Shown here in pieces: positions 6,620 through 7,276 of a stretch of DNA of 7,276 nucleotides (positions within the stretch are counted from its first letter, which is position 1; the number at the start of each line of letters is the position of its first letter). Both the position numbers and the translations under genes were made by a program. Below the pieces are notes generated by a model. That model saw only the letters and a list, made by a program, of their open reading frames with translations. It did no database searches and was not told the origin of the DNA. The DNA is from Sphingobacteriales bacterium (GTDB lineage: Bacteria > Bacteroidota > Bacteroidia > Chitinophagales > Chitinophagaceae): contig REAQ01000190.1 of assembly GCA_004294195.1 (NCBI GenBank), positions 1 to 7,276 of the forward strand, in the 5' to 3' direction.

Positions 6620-6667
6620 CCTACATTGCCACATTACCGCATTGCCACATTGCCTCATTTTCATATT
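6620..6667. repeat. Right-arm 8-bp tandem array, inverted relative to the left arm
   Basis: Six consecutive octamers on the plus strand: CCTACATT, GCCACATT, ACCGCATT, GCCACATT, GCCTCATT, TTCATATT. Read on the minus strand they match the CAATGYGG-type units of the left arm. The two arms differ by one unit in length and by scattered substitutions. Confidence 0.85.
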
Positions 6668-6674
6668 GTCTTCC

Positions 6675-6682
6675 TATCTTTA
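6675..6682 (+). promoter_or_regulatory. Candidate -7 box for purK
   Basis: TATCTTTA, one mismatch from TAnnTTTG, is the mirror image of the hppD box in the palindrome's other outer arm. A TTG lies 22 nt upstream (6650-6652). The box ends only 4 nt before the purK ATG, so if used it would give a leaderless or nearly leaderless transcript. Activity is inferred. Confidence 0.35.
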
Positions 6683-6686
6683 ACTA

Positions 6687-7276
6687 ATGAAAATCGGTAT
6701 TCTCGGCGGCGGTCAATTGGGTAGGATGCTGCTCCAGGAAGCTGCCAACTATCCTGTAGAAACCTGGGTCATGGAAAATGATCAGCACTGTCCGGCCGCT
6801 CATCTTTGCCATCATTTTATATTAGGCGATATCCGGGATTTTGATGCGGTCTATTCATTTGGTTTACAAGTGGATGCAATGACCATTGAAATAGAAAATG
6901 TAAATATCGAAGCGCTGGAGAAACTGGAGTCAGAAGGCAAACGCATCGTTCCCAAAACATCGGCTTTGCGCACCATCAAGAACAAGATCTTACAGAAAGA
7001 ATATTATAAACACCACCAGATTCCCTCACCCGCTTTTCATGTTACGAAGCAACGCGCTGACCTTGGTAAGTATGAGGATTTCTTGCCCGCTGTGCATAAA
7101 CTCGGCATGGGTGGATACGATGGAAAAGGTGTGCAAGTGATCAAAACGGCCGCTGAGATCGATAAGGGTTTTGATGCACCGAGCGTGTTGGAGAAAATGG
7201 TGAACATCCAAAAAGAGATCGCCATCACAGTGGCCATTGGGTCCAAAGGTGAACACGCCATCTATCCTCCGGTGGA
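6687..7276 (+). CDS. purK: 5-(carboxyamino)imidazole ribonucleotide synthase, 3' part beyond window
   Basis: ATP-dependent carboxylation of aminoimidazole ribonucleotide to N5-CAIR in purine synthesis, cytoplasmic; the product is normally passed to PurE. The frame is open from ATG 6687 to the right edge, 196 full codons, about half of the usual 380 or so residues. The start MKIGILGGGQLGRML is the classic PurK N-terminal glycine-rich loop, so the start is secure. Residues 64-72 (AMTIEIENV) match the conserved EIENV-type segment, and MGGYDGKG at 141-148 is the ATP-grasp signature loop. LEKMVNIQKEIAI near 168-180 belongs to the ATP-grasp domain. No Shine-Dalgarno is present and the -7-like box nearly touches the start codon. 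A purE gene could follow outside the window. Confidence 0.95.
   Translation, partial: MKIGILGGGQLGRMLLQEAANYPVETWVMENDQHCPAAHLCHHFILGDIRDFDAVYSFGLQVDAMTIEIENVNIEALEKLESEGKRIVPKTSALRTIKNKILQKEYYKHHQIPSPAFHVTKQRADLGKYEDFLPAVHKLGMGGYDGKGVQVIKTAAEIDKGFDAPSVLEKMVNIQKEIAITVAIGSKGEHAIYPPV

Larger units (their letters stand above)
6488..6681. repeat. Large imperfect palindrome spanning the hppD-purK divergent region
   Basis: The outermost arms are a perfect 17-bp inverted repeat: 6488-6504 and 6665-6681 (AAAGATAGGAAGACAAT and its complement). Inside, 6501-6521 pairs perfectly over 21 bp with 6632-6652. A GC-rich inner pair, 6541-6560 with 6601-6620, matches at 15 of 20 positions ungapped, including eight consecutive bases TGCGTTGC (6553-6560) with 6601-6608. 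About 40 nt (6561-6600) form the centre. No direct target duplication is visible at the ends, and no transposase is encoded. It could be a REP- or MITE-like non-autonomous element or a regulatory structure; the sequence alone does not decide. Confidence 0.8.

Noticed and set aside
6464..6664. A 66-codon minus-strand frame running through the palindrome
   Set aside because: It is a translation of the repeat arrays and core, has no start context, and overlaps the hppD start.
6488..6681. CRISPR array or classical insertion sequence
   Set aside because: Units are 8 bp without spacers, there is no cas gene, no transposase, and no target-site duplication at the palindrome ends.

Overview
The window looks like chromosomal housekeeping DNA from a member of the Bacteroidota, most likely Chitinophagaceae. 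This rests on protein style, on the absence of Shine-Dalgarno sequences before most genes, and on several matches to the Bacteroidota sigma-factor -7 element TAnnTTTG. All assignments come from reading motifs; no database search was run.

Layout: positions 1-3108 hold four minus-strand genes that look co-transcribed, in the order fbp (class I fructose-1,6-bisphosphatase), an ABC transporter ATPase, a secreted FKBP-type prolyl isomerase, and a YfiT/DinB-type metal-dependent thiol transferase that runs off the left edge. A 58-bp divergent promoter region separates fbp from lysC (monofunctional aspartate kinase, plus strand, 3167-4438). lysC converges on a secreted YafK-type L,D-transpeptidase (minus strand, 4524-5279). 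Upstream of that, on the same strand, lies 4-hydroxyphenylpyruvate dioxygenase (hppD, 5373-6467). A 219-bp region then separates hppD from the divergent purK (6687 to the right edge, incomplete).

The genes are ordinary metabolism: gluconeogenesis, aspartate-family amino acids, tyrosine catabolism, purine synthesis and envelope maintenance. There is no defence system, prophage, CRISPR array or clear transposon.

The unusual content is in the spacers. Three intergenic regions carry arrays of very short degenerate tandem repeats with a strict 7- or 8-bp period. The array at 525-580 puts TAA into almost every unit and so places stops in all three frames right after the FKBP gene. The lysC/transpeptidase spacer has mirrored 7-bp arrays whose 17-bp arms contain both genes' stop codons at the same offset. 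The hppD/purK spacer is a nearly 200-bp imperfect palindrome. It is built from 8-bp arrays around a GC-rich core, and its outermost 17-bp arms carry outward-facing -7-like boxes for the two flanking genes. These three regions are the best candidates for something undescribed.
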